Assembly (NCBI RefSeq): GCF_020700235.1
Contig: NZ_CP085301.1
Coordinates: 2,790,001 to 2,854,000 of the forward strand
Direction of reading: 5' to 3'
DNA: 64,000 bases
Source: Haladaptatus pallidirubidus
GTDB lineage: Archaea; Halobacteriota; Halobacteria; Halobacteriales; Haladaptataceae
Shown: positions 9,008 through 17,766 of the stretch, piece by piece
Numbering within the stretch: position 1 is the first letter of the stretch
Layout of the letters: each line of letters opens with the position of its first letter
Notes under the pieces: model-generated
Seen by the model: the letters and a program-made list of their open reading frames with translations, nothing else
What the model was told of the DNA's origin: nothing
The model's database searches: none
Made by a program: the position numbers and the translations under genes

Positions 9008-9021
9008 AAAACTCTTTATCC
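9008..9021 (-). promoter_or_regulatory. Promoter element of the ferredoxin gene, left half of a perfect mirror pair
   Basis: Read on the minus strand this is GGATAAAGAGTTTT, containing an ATAAA TATA-like core and separated by 26 nt from the ferredoxin ATG. The identical 14-mer on the plus strand (9065-9078) stands 26 nt before the ATG of the reductase gene. Confidence 0.6.
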
Positions 9022-9064
9022 ACGCCGTCCGCATTCAGAGTCGCTTTTGAAACGACACATTAGG

Positions 9065-9078
9065 GGATAAAGAGTTTT
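9065..9078 (+). promoter_or_regulatory. Promoter element of geranylgeranyl reductase, right half of the mirror pair
   Basis: GGATAAAGAGTTTT is the exact reverse complement of 9008-9021 with 43 bp between the two copies. Each copy has 26 nt to its own start codon, so the two divergent promoters are nearly identical. Confidence 0.6.
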
Positions 9079-9104
9079 CTCGCTTCCCTCTCGTAGCGAA
9101 ACGC

Positions 9105-10472
9105 ATGACCAAGCAGTACGATATGGTCGTCGTCGGCGCAGGAACCTCGGGGTGTTACGCCGCGGCGACTGTCGCACGCGAGGGCTACGACGTCGTCATC
9201 GTGGAGCGAAAGAGCGAGGAAGAAGCGGGACACATCGCCTGCGGAGACGCATTGAAAGGCGCGGACGCCTTTCCGGAGGCGATTCCGAAGGAGAAGATTC
9301 AACCCGCGTTCACCAACACCGACGTAGACCACGGCCGGTTCGAGATTCCGAGGGAGGACACCGTCCTCGAAATTCCGGTGCCGGGTGAACTCGCCGTTAT
9401 CGACCGCTGGGAGTACGGACGGCTAATCATCGAGGGTGCGAAGGATGCGGGTGCGGAGTTCCACTACGACACCGTCGTTCAAGACGTGACGCAGGACGAC
9501 GACGGGCGCGTCACGGGCGTCCGCGGCAAACACAAGGGCGAAGTCGTGGAGTACGAATCCGAACTGCTCATCGACGCCGCCGGGGCGCTCTCGCTTCTGC
9601 AGGACAAAACGGACTTTTCGAACGCGACGTTCGACACGAACGTCACCTACTCGCAGTTCTGTTCTGCCTACCGCGAAGTACTTCACGTCGATGAACCCGT
9701 AGAATGGGACGACGCGCTCGTGTTCAAACCGACCGACCGTGCCGCGGGCTATCTCTGGTACTTCCCGCGCACCAGCACGGAAATCAACGCCGGACTCGGC
9801 TTCCAGATGAACGAAGAGCCGATGAAGTTGGTCGAAGACCTCAAACACGACCTTCGCAACCGACCCGAATTGAAGGATGCAACCGTCGAGGACAAACTCG
9901 GTGCGGCCCTGCCGACCCGCCGACCCTACGACTCCGCCGTTGCATCCGGATTCATCGCGGTCGGAGACGCCGCGGGCCACGTTAACCCGACGACCGGCGG
10001 CGGCATCGCGGGCGCTGCTTACGCCGGAAAATACGCGGGCGAGCAGGCCATCGAGGCCTTCGAATCCGGCGACGTGAGCGAGCAAACACTGTGGCGGTAC
10101 AATCAGCGCGTCATGGATCACTTCGGCGCGCGCTACGCGGGACTCGACATCTACAACATCTTCACGACCGCCGTGGAAGTGGATGACCTGATGGGGATGC
10201 TCGGCGCGCTTCCGACGGAAAAGCTCTCCGAAGCGCTCTACTCCGGTAGTGCGAACATCGGCTGGAAACTCAAACTCCAGACCGCCATCGACGCCCGCGA
10301 CCACTGGAAACTCATCTACGACCTCTATCGGACGAAAAAGCTGGCCGACGACATCATCGACCACTACGACCACTACCCGACCGACCCGCGAGGGCTTCCA
10401 GCGTGGCGGGAGGTTCGTGACGACCTGATGGATAGAGTGTACGAGACGACCGGCGCGCCGCCGAAATACTGA
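9105..10472 (+). CDS. Geranylgeranyl reductase (digeranylgeranylglycerophospholipid reductase family)
   Basis: 455 residues. It has an N-terminal FAD-binding Rossmann motif VVGAGTSGCYAA, the family CGDALKG loop, the central YLWYFPRTSTEINAGLG segment and a second FAD motif VGDAAGHVNPTTGGGI. The enzyme saturates the geranylgeranyl chains of archaeal membrane lipids. The length and motif set match archaeal GGR proteins, although paralogues acting on other isoprenoids (menaquinone, carotenoid) occur in haloarchaea, so the exact substrate is uncertain. The adjacent [2Fe-2S] ferredoxin with a matching promoter is a likely electron donor. Confidence 0.85.
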   Translation: MTKQYDMVVVGAGTSGCYAAATVAREGYDVVIVERKSEEEAGHIACGDALKGADAFPEAIPKEKIQPAFTNTDVDHGRFEIPREDTVLEIPVPGELAVIDRWEYGRLIIEGAKDAGAEFHYDTVVQDVTQDDDGRVTGVRGKHKGEVVEYESELLIDAAGALSLLQDKTDFSNATFDTNVTYSQFCSAYREVLHVDEPVEWDDALVFKPTDRAAGYLWYFPRTSTEINAGLGFQMNEEPMKLVEDLKHDLRNRPELKDATVEDKLGAALPTRRPYDSAVASGFIAVGDAAGHVNPTTGGGIAGAAYAGKYAGEQAIEAFESGDVSEQTLWRYNQRVMDHFGARYAGLDIYNIFTTAVEVDDLMGMLGALPTEKLSEALYSGSANIGWKLKLQTAIDARDHWKLIYDLYRTKKLADDIIDHYDHYPTDPRGLPAWREVRDDLMDRVYETTGAPPKY

Positions 10473-10661
10473 TTCCGACACATCTGCTCTCTTTCGTCCA
10501 TCGCTGTTCGATCTTGTACCACTCCTTACAGTTGCATCGTACTACGGATTTGTCGTCGCACTTTCTTTGATGTGGATTAACTTAACACATCATTCGTCGG
10601 GAAAAAACCGAGAAGCAGCGTAGCTACAAAAGTCAGTGTGAACCAACCGCTCGAAAGCGTG

Positions 10662-10979
10662 TCAATCGATATCTTTCACGACGATTTGACCGTAACTGTG
10701 TACCTTCACTTGATAGTCGAGAATGTCGAAGACGACCTTTCCCCCCATTCGGGGTGTGCCGTCGTGTTTGTCGCTAAACAGGTTGTCGAGCGCGTCCGGG
10801 TCGATAACGTCGTACAGCGGGACGCCGATTTCTGCGGGGTCGTTCCCCGTCACTTCCGCGAGTGCCATCACCACTGCGGTACTGAGTTTTTCCTCTTCCG
10901 CGTAACAAATATACTGGTTGTTCGGTGCCGTGCTTGTGATAATGCCGCCGTCGTCACTGTGGTTAACGTTCTCGTTCAT
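10662..10979 (-). CDS. HalOD1 output-domain protein
   Basis: 105 residues forming a stand-alone HalOD1 domain: a STAVVMALAEVTGNDPAEIGVPLYDVIDPDALDNLF-type helix-turn segment, then a beta-rich FDILDYQVKVHSYGQIVV end. HalOD1 occurs in haloarchaea alone or fused to response-regulator receivers and is presumed to be a signalling output module. The molecular target is unknown. About 190 bases on its downstream side (10473-10661) contain no gene that I can see. Confidence 0.8.
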   Translation of the reverse strand: MNENVNHSDDGGIITSTAPNNQYICYAEEEKLSTAVVMALAEVTGNDPAEIGVPLYDVIDPDALDNLFSDKHDGTPRMGGKVVFDILDYQVKVHSYGQIVVKDID

Positions 10980-11107
10980 GCTGTTGACCTCTGAAACTGC
11001 AATACTGTTCGGTCTATACAGAGCCTTGAGACAGAGGCTAATAAAAATTGCCGTCTTTAATTGAAACAGTTATTCTCTCAACATATGCTCTCGGAGACGT
11101 TCGTGGC

Positions 11108-11670
11108 TCAGTCCAGTCCGTAGCCATCCCCGTACTTCAGGAAGAAGTAGGCTAAAAGCAGCACCGTGACCATCGCGGAAATCGTCGCAATTCCCATCGT
11201 CATCGCGCTGTTCGGCACCAACGGAAGAGCACCCGCCACTACCCTCGACGCCATCCGCACCGACTTCGACGATTCCGACCATCCCGCTGACTCGTGCGGA
11301 ATGCAGAAATACTCGTAGTTGCCTTCCACGTCGAAAGTGTGTTCGTACTGTTCGCCCCCGCCGATGTCGCCCTCGGGATAGGCGTCTCGCGCCGCCTGTT
11401 CGCTGTCGAAGTCGCCGCTCGCGACGTACTCCGCATCTTCCGGAATTTCGTCCTCGTAGGCCGTGATGGAGTGGCCAACAGACCCCACGTTGTCCCAAAC
11501 GACCGTCGTCCCCGGCGCAACCGTCACCGACTCCGGTTCGAAGACCAGTCTGTCGGTCATCTCGACCGTCTGTTGCTTCTGCGCGGAAGCCGCTCCCGCC
11601 GCGGACGCAACCGTCGTTTCCCCTGTGAGTCCCCGAAGGACCCCTCGTCGCGTCGTTTCGGTTCCCCCAT
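11108..11670 (-). pseudogene. Halocyanin-like blue copper protein, broken by three indels
   Basis: The longest intact piece (from ATG 11560) encodes a cupredoxin fold with His in GHSITAY, Cys-His in FCIPHE, and a C-terminal transmembrane helix. Three lesions are visible. (1) A Tat signal (TTRRGVLRGLTG) lies in frame upstream but has no start codon; the only ATG (11668-11670) is out of frame by one base in a G5 run. (2) After PHESAG the expected copper-ligand Met and MVGIVEVGADGVEGSGG appear only in another frame (indel near 11281-11285). (3) The frame returns near 11231-11240. As written, the product would lack an export signal and the axial Met ligand. Intact homologues are membrane-attached electron carriers. 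Confidence 0.75.
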
Positions 11671-12146
11671 AGCTGACTAGGCGGGGATTATCGGTGAAGG
11701 CAAATACGCCCGCGAGGTATTCGGGGCGGGTGTTCCGAGGAGAACCTGATTTCGGTGGGATTGTCGTTGTTGGTTACTCCGGGTTCGGGTTACTCGGCAG
11801 TGAAGTCACATTCGAGTAGCCGCTTTTTAGAAATTCGTCTTCCGAACCACCACGGCTAGCTACTCAGTCATTCGAGGGATGGGTGCGTCGCACTCGGCCC
11901 TCTCGCGGTCTGGCGTCTCAAAATCGCTCTGCGATTTTGAGGGCAGAGGAGAAATTGCTTCTTCCCGTGACAACGGGTGAGGGAACGAGTGGCGAAGCCC
12001 CGAGTGACGGCGGGAGCGAGTGATGAACGAGGGCGTGGCTTGCGCCCATTAATTAACGATCCAGAAGACTCCGGCACCACCTTTTTGATTCGCTTCAATT
12101 CATCTCGCTTACGAACTCACAACACTATTCTTCGCCCGGAATACCA
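11671..12146. other. Intergenic region with one strong hairpin, no gene recognised
   Basis: About 476 bases between the halocyanin remnant and the amidohydrolase stop. A perfect 11-bp hairpin (CTCAAAATCGC 11917-11927, GCGATTTTGAG 11931-11941, 3-nt loop) stands in the middle, followed by a purine-rich stretch. Short reading frames here have no recognisable protein character. It may be decayed coding or mobile DNA. Confidence 0.4.
11917..11941. repeat. Perfect 11-bp inverted repeat with 3-nt loop
   Basis: The arms CTCAAAATCGC and GCGATTTTGAG are exact reverse complements with loop TCT. It could be a transcript-end structure or the relic of a mobile element. Confidence 0.55.
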
Positions 12147-13430
12147 TCAGGGACGCTTGCTAGCGATTTCTCGAATCGAGGAGGACAACAAATCGACCGC
12201 GATTGGAAGGCTATCTTCGTCCACATCGAACGTCGAGGTGTGGTGGCCGCCGGGGTGATCGGTGCCGACGCCGACGTAGACCGCTAGACCGCCGTTTTGT
12301 TGGACCTCCTGCATGAGATACGTCGCGTCCTCGCTACCGCCGAGGGTGTCGCGGCGAATCGGATTCTCGACGCCGCGGGTTTCCGTCGAAACATCGTGGA
12401 TGATTTCGACCAATCCTTCGTCGCTTTCCGCGCTCGGGGCTTCACCTTCCGTGCTCTGTTCAACCGAGCAGCCGTGCATCGCCGCGGCGTGTTCGAGGAC
12501 GCGGTTCGCGCGCTCCTGCATGTAATCTTTGAGGTGGGTCGTCTCGCCGCGAACTTCGCCCTCGATATAGGCGTGTTCGGGGATGATGTTCGTGGCCGAC
12601 CCGCCGCCGACATCTCCGGCGTTGATTCGCGTCGCGCCGTCCTCGTGGCGCGGGATGGCGTAGAGGTTCTGAATCGCGGTTGCCATCGCCTGCACTGCGT
12701 TTTCCCCGGCGTTCGGTTTCCCGCCCGCGTGGGCCGGTTCGCCAGTGAACTCGGCCAAGAAATGGCTCACCGCGAGGAAGCCATCGACGCCCGCGACGAC
12801 TTCGCCGGTCGGGTGGTCGAGACCGATGTGAACGGCGAGCAGGTAGTCCACGTCGTCCACGTGGCCGCTCTTTGCCATCGGCTTCCCTCCGGCGACCATC
12901 TCCTCGCCGGGTTGGAACAGCACCTTCAGCGTTCCCTCGAAGTTGCTGTCCTTGATCGCTTCCAGCACGCCAATTCCGATCGTCGCGTGGGCGTCGTGCC
13001 CGCACGCGTGCATCGCGCCCGCGTGCTCGGAGCGGAAGCCCTCTGTCGCCGGGACGTGGTCGCTGTTGGTGGATTCCTCGCGGAGTAAGCCGTCGATGTC
13101 CACGCGGAGTGCAACCGTCGGCCCCTCGCCGCGGTCGATGACGGCGATTGCGCCGGTTCTCCCGCCCTCCAACCGTTCGAGGATGTCCTCGCGGGCACCC
13201 TCCTGTCGAGCCTGTTCGTACCAGCGACCCAGTTCGTCGTCGTCGGGAACCGACATTCGTTCTTCCTCCGCGAGGACTTCGGAACCGACGTACAGTTCGT
13301 CCACGCCGATGGTTTCCAATTCGTCCACGATTCGGCTGGTAGTGTAGAACTCACGCCACGCCGGTTCCGGATACCGGTGTAACTCCCGTCGCAGTTCGAC
13401 CAGTCGGTCGCGGTGGGTCTGTTGACTCAT
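12147..13430 (-). CDS. M20-family amidohydrolase, AbgA-like
   Basis: 427 residues. M20D-type features are the start LRRELHRYPEPAWREF, the metal-site Asp in ALRVDIDG, the signature MHACGHDAHATIGIG, and GEEMVAGG with the metal-binding Glu pair. An insertion early in the protein (VLAEEERMSVPDDDELGRWYEQAR) and AMHACGHD resemble AbgA, the p-aminobenzoyl-glutamate hydrolase subunit, more closely than indole-acetyl-amino-acid hydrolases. No AbgB partner is present. The gene is divergent from an NhaC-family transporter, which suggests uptake and hydrolysis of an N-acyl amino acid or aminobenzoyl-glutamate-like compound. The substrate is inferred, not shown. Confidence 0.8.
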   Translation of the reverse strand: MSQQTHRDRLVELRRELHRYPEPAWREFYTTSRIVDELETIGVDELYVGSEVLAEEERMSVPDDDELGRWYEQARQEGAREDILERLEGGRTGAIAVIDRGEGPTVALRVDIDGLLREESTNSDHVPATEGFRSEHAGAMHACGHDAHATIGIGVLEAIKDSNFEGTLKVLFQPGEEMVAGGKPMAKSGHVDDVDYLLAVHIGLDHPTGEVVAGVDGFLAVSHFLAEFTGEPAHAGGKPNAGENAVQAMATAIQNLYAIPRHEDGATRINAGDVGGGSATNIIPEHAYIEGEVRGETTHLKDYMQERANRVLEHAAAMHGCSVEQSTEGEAPSAESDEGLVEIIHDVSTETRGVENPIRRDTLGGSEDATYLMQEVQQNGGLAVYVGVGTDHPGGHHTSTFDVDEDSLPIAVDLLSSSIREIASKRP

Positions 13431-13566
13431 GACGGGGCTGACGGCCGGTGCGGGCTTAAACCCTCACGAGTGGGCAGGCGTTGCATCTTCCCCGACTTAT
13501 CATTCCGTATTAACTATAATTTATAATACCGGGCCGTCTTGCCACAGAACGACAGAGGTGAGTTAG

Positions 13567-15141
13567 ATGGGTTCTTCAGACGATAGACAGGACGAACCGG
13601 GAGATGAAGTAGAAGAAGAACTAATGCAAGCGGAGCAGGCGCGGAGCGAACCGCAAATCGAGTTCTACGGCGGGAAGTGGATGAGCACGATACCAATCGC
13701 GCTGTTCATCGTTTGGGCGGTGTTCCAGAGCGGACTCCTCGGAATCGGTGATACGACGGGATTGGTTATCGGCATGCTCGTCGCGCTCATCGTCGGGATG
13801 TTGTTCGCCAAGGGTGATTGGAAATCCTACGCGAACACCATCTTCGAAGGGATGACGCAGCGCGTGGCCGCGACGGCCATCGTCGCCTGGCTCTGGGCGG
13901 GTATGTTCGCGCAGGTGCTCCAGGACGGCGGCTTCGTCGAGGGTCTCGTCTGGGCCGCGGACGCTTTGAGCATCGGCGCGGCGCTGTTTCCCGCGGCGAC
14001 GTTCATCCTCGCCGCGCTGCTCGCGACCGGTATCGGAACCGGCTACGGGACGACGATTGCATTTACGGGACTGTTCTTCCCGGCGGGCGTTCTCATCGGC
14101 GCGAGTCCGGTGTTGATGTTCGGTGCAATCCTCTCGGGCGCTGTCTTCGGTGACAATCTCGCGCCGGTCAGCGACACGACCATCGTGAGCGCGGTGACGC
14201 AGGATTCCGATATCGGCGGCGTCGTCGCGTCGCGATTTAAGTATGCCATCTTCGCGGCGGTGTTCGCACTCGTCGGCTACGTCATCGCAGGGTCGATGAT
14301 GGACGGCATCGCCGTCTCCGGCGAGACCGTCCTTGAAGGCAATCCGATCGGCCTCATCCATCTCGTTTCGATGCTGATAGTCATCGTCACGGCGATTTCG
14401 GGGCGGCACATCGTCGAAGCGATCTCGTGGGGCCTCATCTTCGCAATTGGTGCTAACTTGGCGTTCGGTCTCGCCAAGCTACAGCAGATGCTGGTCTTTT
14501 ACGCGCCACGAAACGGGCCGTTCGCGCAGGATTTAGCCTTTCTTCCGGTGGTTCAGGTCGTTGCACCGGACGCCGAGACCGCAGGAACGGTGAGTGGAAG
14601 CCTGTACAACGGTGCGCTGGGCTTTTTCCCGCTCATCGTGCTGACCCTACTCATCGTCGCGGGCGCACAAATCATGATCCGCGGCGGCGGCTTCGAAGCG
14701 CTTCAGAACTGGTTGCTGAACAGCGTGGCGACGAACGTCCGCCGCGCGGAGACGACGATGGTGATGGGCACGGCGGGCGTCAACGCCATGATTACCATCA
14801 ACACCGCCGCGGAAATTGCCATCGCGCCATATGTCGCCCGTATCGGCCAGAAGTTCAACATCAACGGCTACCGCCGTGCGAACATCCTCGACGCGAACTC
14901 CTCCGCGATGGGGTACATCTTCCCGTGGGGCGGCGGCGTGCTGGTCGGCTACGCGACGATGGTCGGACTGGTTGAACAGTTCGACTGGTTCACGCAGTCG
15001 ATGGTGGTCAACCCCGCACAAGTGTGGCCATTCGTCTTCCACGGATGGTTCCTGTTCGGCGTGTTCCTCCTCTCCGCGCTAACCGGGTTCGGACTCGAAT
15101 ACGTTTCCGACCGCAAGGCCGAGGAGGTGGCGCGAGTATGA
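13567..15141 (+). CDS. NhaC-family Na+/H+ antiporter-like transporter
   Basis: 524 residues. An acidic cytoplasmic head of about 45 residues precedes roughly 11-12 transmembrane segments. The NhaC/ion-transporter superfamily motif FGDNLAPVSDTTI is present. NhaC homologues include true Na+/H+ antiporters and several that exchange organic metabolites. Proximity to the divergent AbgA-like amidohydrolase (136-bp gap) makes a role in importing an amidated substrate plausible. Its stop overlaps the start of the next small gene by 4 nt (15138-15141). Confidence 0.85.
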   Translation: MGSSDDRQDEPGDEVEEELMQAEQARSEPQIEFYGGKWMSTIPIALFIVWAVFQSGLLGIGDTTGLVIGMLVALIVGMLFAKGDWKSYANTIFEGMTQRVAATAIVAWLWAGMFAQVLQDGGFVEGLVWAADALSIGAALFPAATFILAALLATGIGTGYGTTIAFTGLFFPAGVLIGASPVLMFGAILSGAVFGDNLAPVSDTTIVSAVTQDSDIGGVVASRFKYAIFAAVFALVGYVIAGSMMDGIAVSGETVLEGNPIGLIHLVSMLIVIVTAISGRHIVEAISWGLIFAIGANLAFGLAKLQQMLVFYAPRNGPFAQDLAFLPVVQVVAPDAETAGTVSGSLYNGALGFFPLIVLTLLIVAGAQIMIRGGGFEALQNWLLNSVATNVRRAETTMVMGTAGVNAMITINTAAEIAIAPYVARIGQKFNINGYRRANILDANSSAMGYIFPWGGGVLVGYATMVGLVEQFDWFTQSMVVNPAQVWPFVFHGWFLFGVFLLSALTGFGLEYVSDRKAEEVARV

Positions 15142-15404
15142 GCCTTTTGGACAAATATCTCGCGGGCTGGTCGTTCCGGACGAACAAACCGGAATTCGAC
15201 GTCGGCCAAGAAATCGACGTGTATCTCACGGATTACAGCAACGGCACCGCGCTCGCCCGCGTCGGTGACACTCTCATCCACGTCGAAGACGCGCCACCGG
15301 ATGCCCTCGACACTCGCGTCCGACTCCGCGTCGATGAGTTCGACACGAACGACTACGTCGGGGAAGCGACGTTCGTCGAAGCGATAGACGGCACGACGTT
15401 CTGA
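15138..15404 (+). CDS. Small TRAM/OB-like protein coupled to the NhaC gene
   Basis: 88 residues. After SLLDKYLAGWSFRTNKPEF comes a beta-rich section (EIDVYLTDYSNGTALARVGDTLIHVEDAPP...RVRLRVDEFD...GEATFVEAI) with the spacing of a TRAM/OB barrel. Haloarchaeal genomes have an uncharacterised family of this kind. The ATGA overlap with the transporter stop means it is translated from the same message. Function is unknown; nucleic-acid binding is a possibility from the fold only. Confidence 0.65.
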   Translation: MSLLDKYLAGWSFRTNKPEFDVGQEIDVYLTDYSNGTALARVGDTLIHVEDAPPDALDTRVRLRVDEFDTNDYVGEATFVEAIDGTTF

Positions 15405-15549
15405 GCGCGTCGAATCCAATACCTTTTTTCGAAATCGGACGTACCGACAGCAATCGGTATGAATTAGTAACTCGGTAACCGGTCGCTCAGGGCATAGTTA
15501 TTGATACTGCCCTCGTCGGTCCACACGGTGTACCCGGGGGGTATCACCA

Positions 15550-16056
15550 ATGGAGTTAGAACGAAGCGACACTTGGAAACGAACGGACGAGACGGGCACA
15601 ACGGACGAGACGGGAAAACGAACATGTATTCAACCGAGCGACTCTCGGCGAGATTTCATGCGGAAGGGGGCGTTGACTGCGGGACTACTCACAGTCGGTC
15701 TTACGGCGACGGGAACCGCTACGGCACAGGATAGCAGTGACGAAGTGTTGGTGTTCACCGACGACTACATCGCGCGAACACCGTTCCGTGTCATCTCGCA
15801 ACTACCACAGTCTATCACGATTCGACTGCTTCAGCTTCCGAACGGAAACGACGTTCCCGAACTCTCACAACCCGACGACTACAACGGCTATAGCATTCGA
15901 TACGGCAGCGGCGGCAGCGTCATCGCGGCCAGTTACGTGTTCACACAACAAACGCTTCGGGAAGGAAATCGATTCCGCTTCTCGTCGGATGCGAACATCT
16001 TCAGCGGGCGACTCAACCTCGTCAGTGCAACGGTCAATCGCGTCGGCAACAACTAG
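15550..16056 (+). CDS. Tat-exported haloarchaeal protein of unknown function
   Basis: 168 residues. A 30-residue polar extension precedes a clear twin-arginine signal (SRRDFMRKG, a hydrophobic stretch, then ATAQDSS). The mature part (about 110 residues) is beta-rich and Ser/Asn-rich with no cysteines and no recognised motif. The long n-region before the RR pair is atypical but the alternative downstream starts would remove the signal. Secretion is inferred from the signal. Confidence 0.65.
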   Translation: MELERSDTWKRTDETGTTDETGKRTCIQPSDSRRDFMRKGALTAGLLTVGLTATGTATAQDSSDEVLVFTDDYIARTPFRVISQLPQSITIRLLQLPNGNDVPELSQPDDYNGYSIRYGSGGSVIAASYVFTQQTLREGNRFRFSSDANIFSGRLNLVSATVNRVGNN

Positions 16057-16107
16057 GTTCGAGCGCTCGTTTTTACCGAAACTCGGTCGAAGAGAGAAGA
16101 AACGACG

Positions 16108-16440
16108 CTATGCTTTTCCCATTCCCTGTACCTGTTCGAGTTCGACCTCGACGCGGATTCCGGGCGGAAAATTCATCTCGGCGACCCGCCGGGAGACGCC
16201 GTTGTGGCCGACGATTTCTATCTTTCGCGTGTAAACCGTGTAATCCCAATTCCTGAACTGCTGCCCTTCGTCTCCGGACAGCGTTTTATACTGTGGTACC
16301 CGAATCCGTTTCGGCGGTTCGGAGTGCGGTCCGCGCAGGTCCGCTCCCTTTCGCTCCGCAGTCGAGCGAATTTCGGACACGACTTTGTCCAGTACGGGCC
16401 GGTTCCCGCTCTGGAGAAGTATTTTTGTGATGAAGGTCAT
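16108..16440 (-). CDS. Ribosomal protein S10-like paralogue (uS10/mL48 family)
   Basis: 110 residues with the S10 fold signature: an N-terminal strand TFITKILLQSG, helix LDKVVSEIRSTAERKGADLRGPHSEPPKRIRVPQYKTL, and the WDYTVYTRKIEIVG strand. The canonical archaeal S10 gene normally neighbours the EF-1A gene; this copy stands alone beside a Nudix gene and is divergent enough to be a second S10-like protein. It may be an accessory or ribosome-associated paralogue. Its role is unproven. Confidence 0.75.
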   Translation of the reverse strand: MTFITKILLQSGNRPVLDKVVSEIRSTAERKGADLRGPHSEPPKRIRVPQYKTLSGDEGQQFRNWDYTVYTRKIEIVGHNGVSRRVAEMNFPPGIRVEVELEQVQGMGKA

Positions 16441-16633
16441 GGCTGGCTCTGTGAAGTATAGAGATTCACAGTACGTAAAATTCCTGCTTCTGGTTCGCGG
16501 CGAGTATAGTTATTCGTTCTGTCTGTTCACCAACCTCACGTATCGTTCCGTTCGAAGTACCGAACGGGAAATGGCCGAAAACGACTGTGTTGGTTCGACA
16601 TTCCTTTAATGGCTAACCGCATACGAGGACACA

Positions 16634-17062
16634 ATGGCAGTCAAAGCTACGAGCGCGGGTGCCATCCTGTTTCGGGATACCCGTGGTCGAAGGGAATACC
16701 TCCTCCTCAAAAGCCGTCCCGGCGATTGGGAGTTCCCCAAAGGCGGCGTGGAGGGCGACGAAGAGCTACAGCAAACGGCAATACGAGAAGTGGAAGAGGA
16801 GGCGGGGATCGAAGATTTTCGACTCCTCGACGGCTTTCGCGACGATTACAGCTACGTCTTCGAAGCGAACGGAACCACGATTCACAAGACGGTACATCTG
16901 TTCATCGCCAAATCGTACGAGGCCAGCGCGGAACTCTCGAACGAACACCGCGACTTGCAGTGGCGTGATTACGAACAGGCGATAAACACCATCACACAGG
17001 ACGGGCCGCGGGACATCCTCCGGGATGCACACGAGTTCCTCAAGGACAACGAGGACAGCTAA
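16634..17062 (+). CDS. Nudix hydrolase, diadenosine tetraphosphatase-like
   Basis: 142 residues. The Nudix box GGVEGDEELQQTAIREVEEEAGI begins at about residue 38 and fits GX5EX7REUXEEXGU. Flanking features (SAGAILFRDTRGRREYLLLKSRPGDWEFPKG, then ESSAELSNEHRDLQW-like text) resemble bis(5'-nucleosyl)-tetraphosphatases. It would hydrolyse nucleoside diphosphates linked to another moiety in the cytoplasm with Mg2+. The substrate is an inference from the family. Confidence 0.85.
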   Translation: MAVKATSAGAILFRDTRGRREYLLLKSRPGDWEFPKGGVEGDEELQQTAIREVEEEAGIEDFRLLDGFRDDYSYVFEANGTTIHKTVHLFIAKSYEASAELSNEHRDLQWRDYEQAINTITQDGPRDILRDAHEFLKDNEDS

Positions 17063-17094
17063 GAAAAACGAAAGCGAAACCGGTTTTTCGGAAG

Positions 17095-17766
17095 TTATCG
17101 ACGCCGCACCAGCAGTGCGACTCCTGCGAGAGCGGTCAGTGCGAGACCGATGCCGAAGCCGGGTTGACCGTCGGATTCGGTGTCTTCGGTCGTCCCGTTT
17201 TCCGTCGTGGTTTCGCCGGACGAATCTCCGTCTTCGGTGTTCTCGGTCATCTCGTCACCTTGGACGTTGACGCCGCCGTAAGCAACCGCCGAGGCGTTCT
17301 CGTCAGTCCGGTGTATACCGTGATGCCGTACATCGACGGTTTCAGTGAGTCCGTCTCCGTCTCGTTTTTCACGGAGAGGTTGTCGGCGTCGGACTATGTG
17401 GTCAGCGTCGCTCCGTCGCTGCTTCCTGCCGCCGCCGTGTCGAACAGCAGTGTGACTTGTCCATCGCCGTCGCCGTCGGTAACGGTCGCGTTCAGTTTGT
17501 AGTCGGCTTCGCCGCCGCCGAGTTGAACGGTTGTTCCGTCGAGACCGCTCAGGCTGAAGTTCATCGCGGTGGTTTCGCCCTGTTGCACCTTGTAGATGGA
17601 TCGGTTAAGCGAGACTGTTCCGTTACCGTCTCCTTCCTGTTGGAGGGAAAGAGGGGACTGCGGACTTCTGTTCGGTGTTCGTTGCGGTTCCGGCAGTGCC
17701 TGCGACGGTAGTTCCTGCGAGGAGCGAAACGACCACCACGAAGGTCAGAGCGTGTCGTATGTTCAT
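17095..17766 (-). pseudogene. BGTF-type surface protein with PGF-CTERM tail, disrupted three times
   Basis: From ATG 17766 a signal peptide (ALTFVVVVSLLAGTTVAG) is read, then the frame closes at 17623. The following domain (SLNRSIYKVQQGETTAMNFSLSG...LLFDTAAAGSSDGATLTT) continues only after a frame change near 17635-17660. It meets an in-frame TAG at 17394-17396, resumes with SDADNLSVKNETETD, and shifts again near 17345. The last part is a Thr/Glu-rich linker and PGFGIGLALTALAGVALLVRRR, a PGF-CTERM sorting signal. The intact ancestor was a small exported, archaeosortase-processed surface protein. Confidence 0.8.

Noticed and set aside
11868..12098. 76-codon minus-strand frame
   Set aside because: Contains the hairpin at 11917-11941, Arg-rich and basic, unlike acidic haloarchaeal proteins.
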